NCBI GenBank assembly: GCA_934183705.1
Contig: CAKPSW010000023.1
Location: 1-7,621 of the forward strand
DNA from: an uncultured Bacilli bacterium
GTDB lineage: Bacteria; Bacillota_I; Bacilli_A; RF39; UBA660
Reading direction: 5' to 3'
DNA length: 7,621 nt
Below the pieces are notes generated by a model. That model saw nothing but the letters and a program-made list of their open reading frames with translations, did no database searches and had not been told where the DNA came from. The position numbers and the translations under genes are program-made. Shown here in pieces: positions 1 through 4,891 of this stretch (the stretch's first letter is position 1; each line of letters opens with the position of its first letter).

Positions 1-296
1 AATGTAAAGAAATATATCCAAATTGGAAGTATGAAGATTTTGATAGCCCAAGCTTGTTATGGTACTTAAGTGAAATAATTATAGACCCAATACTAAATAG
101 CGACAACATTCAAAAAATATATAAACATAAGTTTAAATGCTATGATATCTTTTATAATGTAGAAATAGATAATATAAATTTATTAGACAAAATAACAAGT
201 ATATATAAAAATAATAATATAGAGACCGCTATTAAAGAAAGTTACAACTATCTAAAAGAACATGAAGAAGAATTTATAAGTAAATGTAGTAACTAA
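1..296 (+). CDS. 3' end of an unrecognised protein (partial, 5' cut by window edge)
   Basis: The frame is open from base 3 to the TAA at 294-296, giving 97 residues of a longer protein. A TTG at 54 could serve as a start, but no ribosome binding site precedes it and the frame stays open upstream without a stop, so I treat the gene as truncated by the window edge. The visible part is rich in Ile, Asn, Lys and aromatic residues (WKYEDFDSPSLLWYLSEI near the left edge) and ends in a charged helical tail with EHEEEF. I see no membrane segment and no catalytic motif, and I do not recognise the family. The next gene starts 17 bp downstream with its own ribosome binding site and no visible terminator between them, so the two are probably co-transcribed. 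Confidence 0.65.
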   Translation, partial: CKEIYPNWKYEDFDSPSLLWYLSEIIIDPILNSDNIQKIYKHKFKCYDIFYNVEIDNINLLDKITSIYKNNNIETAIKESYNYLKEHEEEFISKCSN

Positions 297-313
297 TTTA
301 AGGAGATGAAAAT

Positions 314-1720
314 ATGGATTTAACAAAACATGATTTAAAATATTATGCAGATAAGTACAGTATATATGATTTATCATCTGAAGAACTAATCAAATTAATT
401 AATAAACCATATCTTGTTAAAGAGATTGCTGAAGCTTTTAATATAACAACCAGGGAATTTGACAATATCAGAAAACAAAAAGAAATAACTAACATTTATC
501 TTGAAGACACCATAAGAAATATAGAAGTTATTTTAGATTATATAGATTATCAAAATTCATACATAAGTAATAAAATAAGAAAAGAATTAGCAGATGAACT
601 AGCAAAATTATTATTAGCGGGAGTTCCACAAAAAGATAAATACATCAAAAAGATATCAGAGATAGATTTTACTAGAGAAAAAGTACGAAAAGATTTAATT
701 AGTAAAGAAATAGATAAAGATTATCGTATAAATAGTCTTGAAAAAGTAATAGAATATGCTATTAACAAGGCCGATATTTTAAAAGAGCAAGAAAAAGAAT
801 ATGTACTTAACGATAATAAAGAACTATATAATGAGTTATGTGAAGAGAAGAAAGATGGCAAACAATTTAGTAGAGAAGATCTAACATATGATATTTTATT
901 TGAACTATCCATAAAAGAAGGAATACCAGATTCACTAGTAGCAGATCTCTTTAACATCAGTAAAAATCAATTACGTTACATGAGAAGTCAACAAGGACTT
1001 TCTAATAAGTTTATGAAGAAAATAGAAACATACCCAGAAGCACTTATGTACTACATGGAAAATAAAGGACTAAGAGATGAAAATATTACCAATTACGACT
1101 ATGAAAGAATGCTAAAGTTAGTGTTAGAACAAACATACAACAAGTCAGATAAAATTACTTACGAAGAAAAAAATAAAGTAATAATAGATAATGATAATAC
1201 TAAAACAAAAGAAACATATAATATAAATTTCTCTAATGAAAGATATCATACAAAGACTCCAATAAGTAGTAGAAGATCAAAAGGAGCACATCATAATTAT
1301 TCAAAAGAAAATGAAACAAGAATAGCCCATGGAAAAGCAGGAGAAAAAATAGTACTTGAAGCCGAAAAGCAAAAATTACAAGAACTAGGATTTAATGATT
1401 TAATTAATGAAGTACAAATAGTAGCGGAAGTTAATGATGAAATAACTTTTGATGGATTAGGTTATGATATAATAAGTTTTAATGAGTCAAGAGAACGTAT
1501 TTGTATTGAAGTTAAAACATCCTATGGAGCTAAAGATAAGCCGTTCTTTATTACTCGAAAAGAAATAGACGTTCTAGAAGGAGTATGCAAAGATTACAAC
1601 TGCAAATATGGTATAATATATTATGTTTTAATTAATGGACCCGATGTAACAATTAAGACAATAACTCGATCAGAGTTTAATGAGTTAAAGAAAGACCCTT
1701 ATTTATATATTGTAAGATAA
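314..1720 (+). CDS. HTH-containing protein with C-terminal DUF3883 (NOV-type, PD-(D/E)xK-like) domain
   Basis: The protein has 468 residues; ATG 314 is preceded by AGGAG at 301-305. Residues 340-468 look like DUF3883, the domain named after the C-terminus of plant NO VEIN and often found in restriction or defence proteins. Visible signatures are GKAGE at 340-344, GYDI at 383-386 (D385), IEVKTS at 398-403 (E399, K401) and FFIT at 411-414. D385, E399 and K401 have the spacing of a PD-(D/E)xK nuclease core, with E344 as a likely helical acidic residue; nuclease activity is an inference. The N-terminal part is helical and charged, with two HTH-like segments at about 35-60 and 207-231 that resemble each other (AEAFNIT and ADLFNIS). 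Residues 280-335 look like a linker. A DNA-binding nuclease or a regulator with a degenerate nuclease fold are the main options. The target is unknown. Confidence 0.85.
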   Translation: MDLTKHDLKYYADKYSIYDLSSEELIKLINKPYLVKEIAEAFNITTREFDNIRKQKEITNIYLEDTIRNIEVILDYIDYQNSYISNKIRKELADELAKLLLAGVPQKDKYIKKISEIDFTREKVRKDLISKEIDKDYRINSLEKVIEYAINKADILKEQEKEYVLNDNKELYNELCEEKKDGKQFSREDLTYDILFELSIKEGIPDSLVADLFNISKNQLRYMRSQQGLSNKFMKKIETYPEALMYYMENKGLRDENITNYDYERMLKLVLEQTYNKSDKITYEEKNKVIIDNDNTKTKETYNINFSNERYHTKTPISSRRSKGAHHNYSKENETRIAHGKAGEKIVLEAEKQKLQELGFNDLINEVQIVAEVNDEITFDGLGYDIISFNESRERICIEVKTSYGAKDKPFFITRKEIDVLEGVCKDYNCKYGIIYYVLINGPDVTIKTITRSEFNELKKDPYLYIVR

Positions 1721-1770
1721 AACTATTTATCCACAGAAACTGTTGACAGATAAAAGAGTCAATAGTTTTT
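1719..1770 (+). terminator. Terminator-like hairpin after the DUF3883 gene
   Basis: AAAACTATT (1719-1727) pairs perfectly with AATAGTTTT (1761-1769), followed by more T. The 33-nt interior can fold further: TATC at 1728-1731 with GATA at 1749-1752, and ACAG at 1733-1736 with CTGT at 1740-1743. The hairpin overlaps the stop codon and lies just upstream of the -35 box of the next promoter. It is low in G+C, so its strength as an intrinsic terminator is uncertain. Confidence 0.55.
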
Positions 1771-1772
1771 AT

Positions 1773-1801
1773 TTGACATAATTTACATCTTTCTATATAA
1801 T
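1773..1801 (+). promoter_or_regulatory. Consensus sigma-A promoter for the metallophosphoesterase gene
   Basis: TTGACA at 1773-1778 and TATAAT at 1796-1801 are both perfect consensus, separated by an ideal 17 bp. The expected start site is near 1808, leaving a leader of about 20 nt that contains AGAAAGGA (1812-1819) before ATG 1828. This is the strongest promoter in the window and implies constitutive expression unless a repressor acts there. Confidence 0.85.
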
Positions 1802-1827
1802 ATAAGCATCTAGAAAGGAAAAATACC

Positions 1828-2631
1828 ATGAAATTAAACATTGACTATGTATCTGATTTACACTTAACTCACTACATAAGTAAAAATGAAAGCATAACCA
1901 AAATAGATAAATTAGTCCAAGATAAAATAAGTATGCAAGTAAAAGGAGATATCCTTGTAGTAGCGGGAGATATCGATGAAGATATAAATAGAGTGAGTGA
2001 ACTATTATATTCATGTTCAAAATACTATAAAAAAGTAATATTTGTCCTAGGTAATCATGAATACTATATACCAGTAATAAAATATATCTATACTGATCCT
2101 ATGGCTAAAGAATATAACTATAATAGTATGAATAAAGTATATAGATTAAATGAAATATTTAAAGATAATAACGATATAATCATACTAGATAAAACAAATA
2201 ATACTAAAGGACTATATACCTATAATACCTTCTTATTAGCGGGAGATACCCTTTGGTATAAACCAGTAACATTAGTAGATAAACTATATAACTATCCTAT
2301 GCAGAATGATTCAAGATTTATCTTATCAGAATTATCTAAGAAAGATAAAATACAAAAACTACATAACGATAGCATATCTTGGTATAATAACTTACCAAAT
2401 AATATAGATTTAATAATAACTCATGTACCACCATTTAGAAATAAAAGTAATAGTAGGGGTAATAACTCTTGTTACTATACAGAAGTAAAAGAATATAAAT
2501 CACCAGTATGGATATATGGTCATGATCATAAAGAAGAAGATATAATAATAAATAATACAAGATTAGTATCTAATCCATGGGGTTATGATACTAAAGAATT
2601 TAAAATAAAAACATTAACATTAACTAAATAA
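1828..2631 (+). CDS. Calcineurin-like metallophosphoesterase
   Basis: This 267-residue protein has all the conserved blocks of the calcineurin-like phosphoesterase superfamily: D10-x-H12 (SDLHLTH), G47-D48 (AGDID), G75-N76-H77-E78, H199 (ITHVPP) and G231-H232-D233-H234. Together these bind the two-metal centre. A C-terminal SNPWGY block (248-253) is typical of small bacterial members. It should be a soluble cytoplasmic phosphomonoesterase or phosphodiesterase; no signal peptide or membrane segment is visible. The substrate cannot be told from sequence, and family members act on nucleotides, phosphoproteins, lipids or nucleic acid ends. The gene is monocistronic: a consensus promoter sits directly upstream and a 9-bp hairpin starts 2 bp after the stop. 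The start is fixed by AGAAAGGA 8 bp upstream. Length is normal and no key residue is missing. Confidence 0.93.
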   Translation: MKLNIDYVSDLHLTHYISKNESITKIDKLVQDKISMQVKGDILVVAGDIDEDINRVSELLYSCSKYYKKVIFVLGNHEYYIPVIKYIYTDPMAKEYNYNSMNKVYRLNEIFKDNNDIIILDKTNNTKGLYTYNTFLLAGDTLWYKPVTLVDKLYNYPMQNDSRFILSELSKKDKIQKLHNDSISWYNNLPNNIDLIITHVPPFRNKSNSRGNNSCYYTEVKEYKSPVWIYGHDHKEEDIIINNTRLVSNPWGYDTKEFKIKTLTLTK

Positions 2632-2632
2632 T

Positions 2633-2658
2633 AAACTAAGATATCAAGTCTTAGTTTT
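2633..2658 (+). terminator. Hairpin terminator after the metallophosphoesterase gene
   Basis: AAACTAAGA (2633-2641) and TCTTAGTTT (2649-2657) form a perfect 9-bp stem with a 7-nt loop. The 3' arm ends in TTTT and begins 2 bp after the stop codon. The T-tract is short, so termination may be partial; further hairpins follow immediately. Confidence 0.6.
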
Positions 2659-2677
2659 AATACCTATATATTATTTC

Positions 2678-2722
2678 TATTATGTCCACTATAAGCCTTA
2701 CTATGTAAGTCTTATTAGTGTT
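2678..2722 (+). repeat. 45-bp dispersed repeat, copy 1 (imperfect hairpin)
   Basis: This copy matches 7565-7609 in the same orientation at 44 of 45 positions; C at 2686 is T at 7573. The 34 nt from 2687 to 2720 fold into an imperfect hairpin: CACTA with TAGTG, an extrahelical T at 2715, TAAG with CTTA, one C/T mismatch, CTTAC with GTAAG, and a TAT triloop. Both copies lie just downstream of a + strand gene. No protein is encoded; the longest ATG frame inside has 8 codons. It could be a recombination site, a small mobile hairpin repeat or an RNA processing/termination element. Confidence 0.85.
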
Positions 2723-2754
2723 TAATTAAGCTAAGTAAACTTATCTTAATTAAA
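2721..2754 (+). repeat. Second 34-nt inverted repeat abutting copy 1
   Basis: TTTAATTAAG (2721-2730) and CTTAATTAAA (2745-2754) are perfect 10-bp inverted arms. Inside, after one C/T mismatch, TAAG (2732-2735) pairs with CTTA (2740-2743) around a TAAA loop. The hairpin directly follows the first one, has the same length and also carries an internal C/T mismatch, but it is not present beside the right-hand repeat copy. Confidence 0.6.
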
Positions 2755-2755
2755 T

Positions 2756-2768
2756 GTATCCAAGATAC
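2756..2768 (+). repeat. Small hairpin GTATC-CAA-GATAC
   Basis: A perfect 5-bp stem with a 3-nt loop, the fourth hairpin in the run that starts at 2633. On its own it would be unremarkable in AT-rich DNA. Confidence 0.35.
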
Positions 2769-2791
2769 CTATTATATATAAGCAGTAGATA

Positions 2792-2814
2792 TATACTAAT
2801 ATTATTTTAGTATA
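2792..2814 (+). repeat. Inverted repeat TATACTAA-N7-TTAGTATA
   Basis: Perfect 8-bp arms with a 7-nt loop, the last hairpin of the run. It lies about 65 bp before the promoter of the 59-residue gene, so it could be an operator or part of a structured RNA. No T-tract follows. Confidence 0.4.
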
Positions 2815-2877
2815 AAGAAGTAATTATATAAATAAAAGTAGAAAAATAATCGTATAGTCATACATAACAAAAAACTA

Positions 2878-2886
2878 TGATATAAT
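2878..2886 (+). promoter_or_regulatory. Extended -10 promoter for the 59-residue acidic protein gene
   Basis: TGATATAAT carries the TGN extension plus a perfect TATAAT at 2881-2886. No good -35 box lies 17 bp upstream, as is usual for extended -10 promoters. TCATA at 2858-2862 and TATGA at 2876-2880 form short inverted arms across the spacer. The predicted start near 2893 leaves only about 13 nt before ATG 2906, just enough for the ribosome binding site. Confidence 0.55.
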
Positions 2887-2905
2887 AATTTCAGGTGGTG
2901 AGATT

Positions 2906-3085
2906 ATGTGTTTAATGTGGAACTTAATAAAAGCATTTACTGATACTCAAGATGATAATAAAAAAGATAATAATGATTTAGAAGATTGGCAAAAAGAATT
3001 AGTAAAAGAAAAGAAGTATGATACATTTAACTTTGAAGAGGAAGAGCTAGAAGATGATGACTACTATTCAGATGATGATGAATAA
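2906..3085 (+). CDS. Small acidic protein of unknown function (59 aa)
   Basis: ATG 2906 is preceded by AGGTGGTGA (2893-2901), one base from an ideal Shine-Dalgarno sequence, and the frame runs to TAA at 3083-3085. The 59-residue protein starts MCLMWNLIKAF, a short amphipathic or hydrophobic segment. A charged middle with EDWQKELVKEKKYD follows, and the end is extremely acidic (EEEELEDDD, then YYSDDDE). The last third is almost entirely Asp, Glu and Tyr. I do not recognise the family. Acidic tails of this kind occur in protein-interaction partners and DNA-mimic proteins, but nothing here proves either. It has its own promoter and is separated from the next operon by a terminator. The extended -10 promoter, the ribosome binding site and the non-random composition all support a real gene. 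Confidence 0.7.
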   Translation: MCLMWNLIKAFTDTQDDNKKDNNDLEDWQKELVKEKKYDTFNFEEEELEDDDYYSDDDE

Positions 3086-3103
3086 GAAATTTGTCAAAAT
3101 ATA

Positions 3104-3132
3104 TTGATTAAATATAAAAAGTTTGATACAAT
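3104..3132 (+). promoter_or_regulatory. Promoter upstream of the hairpin leader of the TIR operon
   Basis: TTGATT (3104-3109) lies 17 bp before TACAAT (3127-3132), and TG at 3124-3125 makes the latter an extended -10. The start site should be near 3139. A weaker overlapping pair, TTGTCA (3091-3096) and TATAAA (3113-3118) with 16 bp between them, is also possible. No convincing promoter lies between the downstream terminator (ending 3200) and ATG 3229. Confidence 0.6.
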
Positions 3133-3147
3133 ATAGGCAGTTAAAGG

Positions 3148-3200
3148 AAGAAAGACGCTTGTACAGGTCTATTTAATAGATTTTGTACTGCGTCTTTTTT
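3148..3200 (+). terminator. Strong intrinsic terminator in the operon leader (attenuator or small-RNA terminator)
   Basis: AAAGACGC (3151-3158) pairs with GCGTCTTT (3190-3197) and runs into TTTTTT (3195-3200). Inside, GTACA (3161-3165) pairs with TGTAC (3184-3188), and TCTAT (3168-3172) pairs with ATAGA (3176-3180) around a TTA loop. This three-part stem is the best intrinsic terminator in the window. It could end the 59-residue gene's transcript. However, the promoter at 3104-3132 lies between that gene and the hairpin, so a transcript from it would be only about 60 nt unless polymerase reads through into the operon. Confidence 0.8.
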
Positions 3201-3228
3201 GTATTAACTAGAAGTAGGAGTGAAAAGT

Positions 3229-3612
3229 ATGACTGTTAAAGGGAAAATAAAATGGGTTAATAATGAAAGAGGATATGGCTTTATCGACTGCGGAAGTGGT
3301 GAAGATATATTTTTCGCTAGTAGTGTACTTAAAAATAAAGAGCCATGTATGCTATCAGATGGTGACATAATTGAGTTTGAATTAACAACAAATAAAGGAA
3401 AATATGATTTGCAAAAAGTTGTAATAAAAACAAAAAATACAATTGTCAAAATTGTTAAAAGCGACATATTCAAAGCAATAATTACTGCTATAATTACAGC
3501 AATGATAAATAAACAATTAGAAAACAATAATCAAAGCAACATAAATATTAATATTGACTTTGAAAACTGTGATATAAAAATAGTAGAAAGAGAAAGTAAT
3601 TCTGCGAAGTAA
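3229..3612 (+). CDS. Diverged cold-shock-domain protein with hydrophobic C-terminal segment
   Basis: Residues 4-67 form a cold-shock (OB-fold) domain: GKIKW at 5-9, RNP1-like RGYGFI at 14-19, RNP2-like DIFFA at 26-30. Such domains bind single-stranded RNA or DNA. Compared with Bacillus CspB, W8, F15, F17 and F27 are kept or conserved (W9, Y16, F18, F28), while F9, H29 and F30 become V10, A30 and S31, so the binding surface is altered. Ordinary Csp proteins have about 67 residues; this one has 127. The extension has an apolar stretch at 71-93 (IFKAIITAIITAMI) that could be a membrane or amphipathic helix, then an Asn/Ile-rich tail with NININIDF. ATG 3229 is preferred over GTG 3220 because AGGAG (3216-3220) is 8 bp before the ATG and overlaps the GTG. 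It is the first gene of a three-gene operon with a TIR protein; nucleic-acid sensing is inferred. Confidence 0.88.
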   Translation: MTVKGKIKWVNNERGYGFIDCGSGEDIFFASSVLKNKEPCMLSDGDIIEFELTTNKGKYDLQKVVIKTKNTIVKIVKSDIFKAIITAIITAMINKQLENNNQSNININIDFENCDIKIVERESNSAK

Positions 3613-3624
3613 GGAGGTGATTTG

Positions 3625-4236
3625 GTGGATATTTTAGAAAAGTTAAGAAAACTTAAATTTACAGTATCATTAGATAATGTAGTAATTGCTATATTAATTA
3701 TAATGGTTGTTGCATTAGCGGTATACCTTATTATAAAGTTAATATTAAAACTTATAAAAGGTAGGGTAAGTATAAAAACAATAACAATAAATGGAATATC
3801 AGTGGATTTAGAGTGCAATAGTTATGTCAAAAAACTAGCAAATGAAGTGTGGATAGAACTATCAACAAGGAAGATAGCATTACCATTTGATGAAGAAAAT
3901 GATGTAATTATTGAAGTGTATAATTCTTGGTATGAAGTGTTTAAAAGGTTTAGGGAAATTCTTAAGGAACTGCCAATAAATAATAATAAAGAAGTGGAAA
4001 AATTATCATTGCTAATTCTTAAAATATTAAATGAAGAATTAAGAGGCCATTTAACTAAATGGCAAGCAAGATTCAGAAAGTGGTATAAAGAAAATGAAAA
4101 TATAATTGGTGAAGATCCTCAAGAAATCCAGAAAAAATATCCACAATATGAAGAGTTAATAAAAGATTTAAAAAGAGTAAATAATAACATGATAATATTT
4201 ACAGAAGAATTAGATAAAATAAGAAAGGAAGGATAA
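3625..4236 (+). CDS. Single-pass membrane protein with helical soluble domain, TIR-operon partner
   Basis: The protein has 203 residues counting from GTG 3625, which lies at proper distance from a full AAGGAGGTGA (3611-3620). TTG 3622 would be too close. After a basic N-terminus, residues 18-42 are a single strongly hydrophobic membrane helix, followed by a basic stretch (K42, K45, R47). Then comes a short strand-like region (about 49-63, ITINGISVDLE) and a helical domain to the end. The soluble part contains VWIELSTRKIALPFDEEND (75-93), YNSWYEVF (99-106), HLTKWQARFRKWY (142-154) and YPQYEELI (172-179), a Trp- and Arg-rich pattern that looks like a conserved family, though I cannot name it. 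It begins 12 bp after the cold-shock gene and ends 2 bp before the TIR gene, so it is very likely part of the same complex or pathway. A membrane effector or a membrane anchor for the TIR protein is inferred. Confidence 0.85.
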   Translation: MDILEKLRKLKFTVSLDNVVIAILIIMVVALAVYLIIKLILKLIKGRVSIKTITINGISVDLECNSYVKKLANEVWIELSTRKIALPFDEENDVIIEVYNSWYEVFKRFREILKELPINNNKEVEKLSLLILKILNEELRGHLTKWQARFRKWYKENENIIGEDPQEIQKKYPQYEELIKDLKRVNNNMIIFTEELDKIRKEG

Positions 4237-4238
4237 TT

Positions 4239-4751
4239 ATGGAAAAACACAAAGTATTTATTTCAAGATATCATGCAGATGAAGAAGAAGTAAACAAATT
4301 TATTGAATATTTTTGCGATGAAAAGGGAGTATTTATAAAGAAAATAGTTGGAGATGATTATGACACAACTATAAATAGCGATGATCCTGATTATATCATG
4401 AGAAAAATAAGAGAGGACTATTTAACAGATTCAACAGTTACACTAGTTTTGATAGGAGATGAAACCTATAAAAGAAAATATGTAGATTGGGAAATAGCTT
4501 CTACATTGAGAAATGATCCTAACAATAAAAGAAGTGGATTACTAGGAATATATTTACCAGGAAAATCAGATTCAGAAGTTCCTTATAGACTTCAAGATAA
4601 TGTTGACTGTGGATATGCAAAAGTATACAGCTACCCAACTGGAAAACCAGAAACATTAGAAAAATGGATTGATGAAGCTTATGATAAAAGAAATGATCCA
4701 AACTGTGAACCTAAAAATTCAAGAAAACTTTTCGAAAGAAATGGAAGTTAA
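4239..4751 (+). CDS. TIR-like protein, ThsB/MTH538 (DUF1863) type
   Basis: This 170-residue protein matches the MTH538-type TIR-like family that includes ThsB of Thoeris. Visible features are the first strand KVFISRYHAD (5-14), a helix with IMRKIREDYL (53-62), the strand TVTLVLIGDET (66-76), and the YVDWEIAST block (81-89). In the last, E85 aligns with the catalytic Glu of NAD-cleaving TIR domains. A further strand, LLGIYLP (101-107), follows. Bacterial TIR proteins hydrolyse NAD+ or make cyclic ADP-ribose-type signals that activate a partner; which applies here is unknown. It is soluble, of full family length, and has no fused effector, so it probably works with the co-encoded cold-shock and membrane proteins. 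No ThsA-like macro/SLOG or sirtuin partner is in view. ATG 4239 follows AAGGAAGG (4225-4232), 2 bp after the previous stop. Confidence 0.9.
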   Translation: MEKHKVFISRYHADEEEVNKFIEYFCDEKGVFIKKIVGDDYDTTINSDDPDYIMRKIREDYLTDSTVTLVLIGDETYKRKYVDWEIASTLRNDPNNKRSGLLGIYLPGKSDSEVPYRLQDNVDCGYAKVYSYPTGKPETLEKWIDEAYDKRNDPNCEPKNSRKLFERNGS

Positions 4752-4766
4752 TAAAAAGTAAGTTAG

Positions 4767-4815
4767 TATTAAATAAAGGAAGCAATACTAAAAATAATGC
4801 TTCTTTTATTTAGTA
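4767..4815 (+). terminator. Long hairpin between the TIR operon and the helicase gene
   Basis: Bases 4767-4784 pair with 4798-4815 over 18 positions, two of them G-U, around a 13-nt loop. The core is AAATAAAGGAAGCA with TGCTTCTTTTATTT. It lies 15 bp after the TIR stop and before a separate promoter, as expected of an operon-ending terminator; the T-rich 3' arm supports this. TTAGTATT (4763-4770) can instead pair with AATACTAA (4784-4791), which would disrupt the main stem. Confidence 0.65.
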
Positions 4816-4820
4816 AAAAC

Positions 4821-4849
4821 TTAAAAAAATAAAAATTATATTATATAAT
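4821..4849 (+). promoter_or_regulatory. Likely promoter of the helicase-nuclease gene
   Basis: TATAAT at 4844-4849 is preceded at 17 bp by TTAAAA (4821-4826, four of six consensus bases). The surroundings are nearly pure A+T, so alternative -10 boxes exist. GGAGGT (4877-4882) then precedes ATG 4892 by 9 bp. Confidence 0.45.
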
Positions 4850-4891
4850 ATTATATATGACAGAACTTAGTTATTTGGAGGTAAAAGAAGT

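Noticed and set aside
54..296. TTG at 54 as the true start of an 80-residue gene
   Set aside because: No ribosome binding site precedes it and the same frame continues open to the window edge, so the gene is better read as truncated.
721..957. Minus-strand open frame of 78 codons, and similar minus-strand frames at 1793-2020, 3204-3527, 3531-3818, 4519-4701 and 5560-5769
   Set aside because: Each lies mostly opposite a well-supported + strand gene, has low-complexity Leu/Ser/Phe/Ile-rich translations typical of reverse complements of AT-rich genes, and matches no family I know.
2678..2722. Integron attC site, suggested by a same-orientation imperfect hairpin with an extrahelical base after a gene
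   Set aside because: The terminal core sequences of attC (RYYYAAC and GTTRRRY) are not found at the hairpin ends, and no integron integrase is in view.
2633..2814. CRISPR array
   Set aside because: The hairpins differ from each other in sequence; there are no regularly spaced identical repeats and no cas genes.
3220..3228. GTG 3220 as start of the cold-shock protein
   Set aside because: The GTG overlaps the AGGAG that serves ATG 3229, and starting at 3229 gives the usual short lead into the cold-shock domain.
3137..3228. Known riboswitch or T-box in the operon leader
   Set aside because: The transcript before the terminator is only about 60 nt and is almost wholly the terminator stem; no aptamer core or T-box sequence is visible.
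3622..3624. TTG 3622 as start of the membrane protein
   Set aside because: It is only 4 bp from the GGAGG core of the ribosome binding site; GTG 3625 has normal spacing.
4239..4751. Classical Thoeris (ThsA/ThsB)
   Set aside because: The TIR protein is ThsB-like, but neither neighbour has a macro, SLOG, sirtuin or other recognised ThsA domain, so the label would overstate the evidence.
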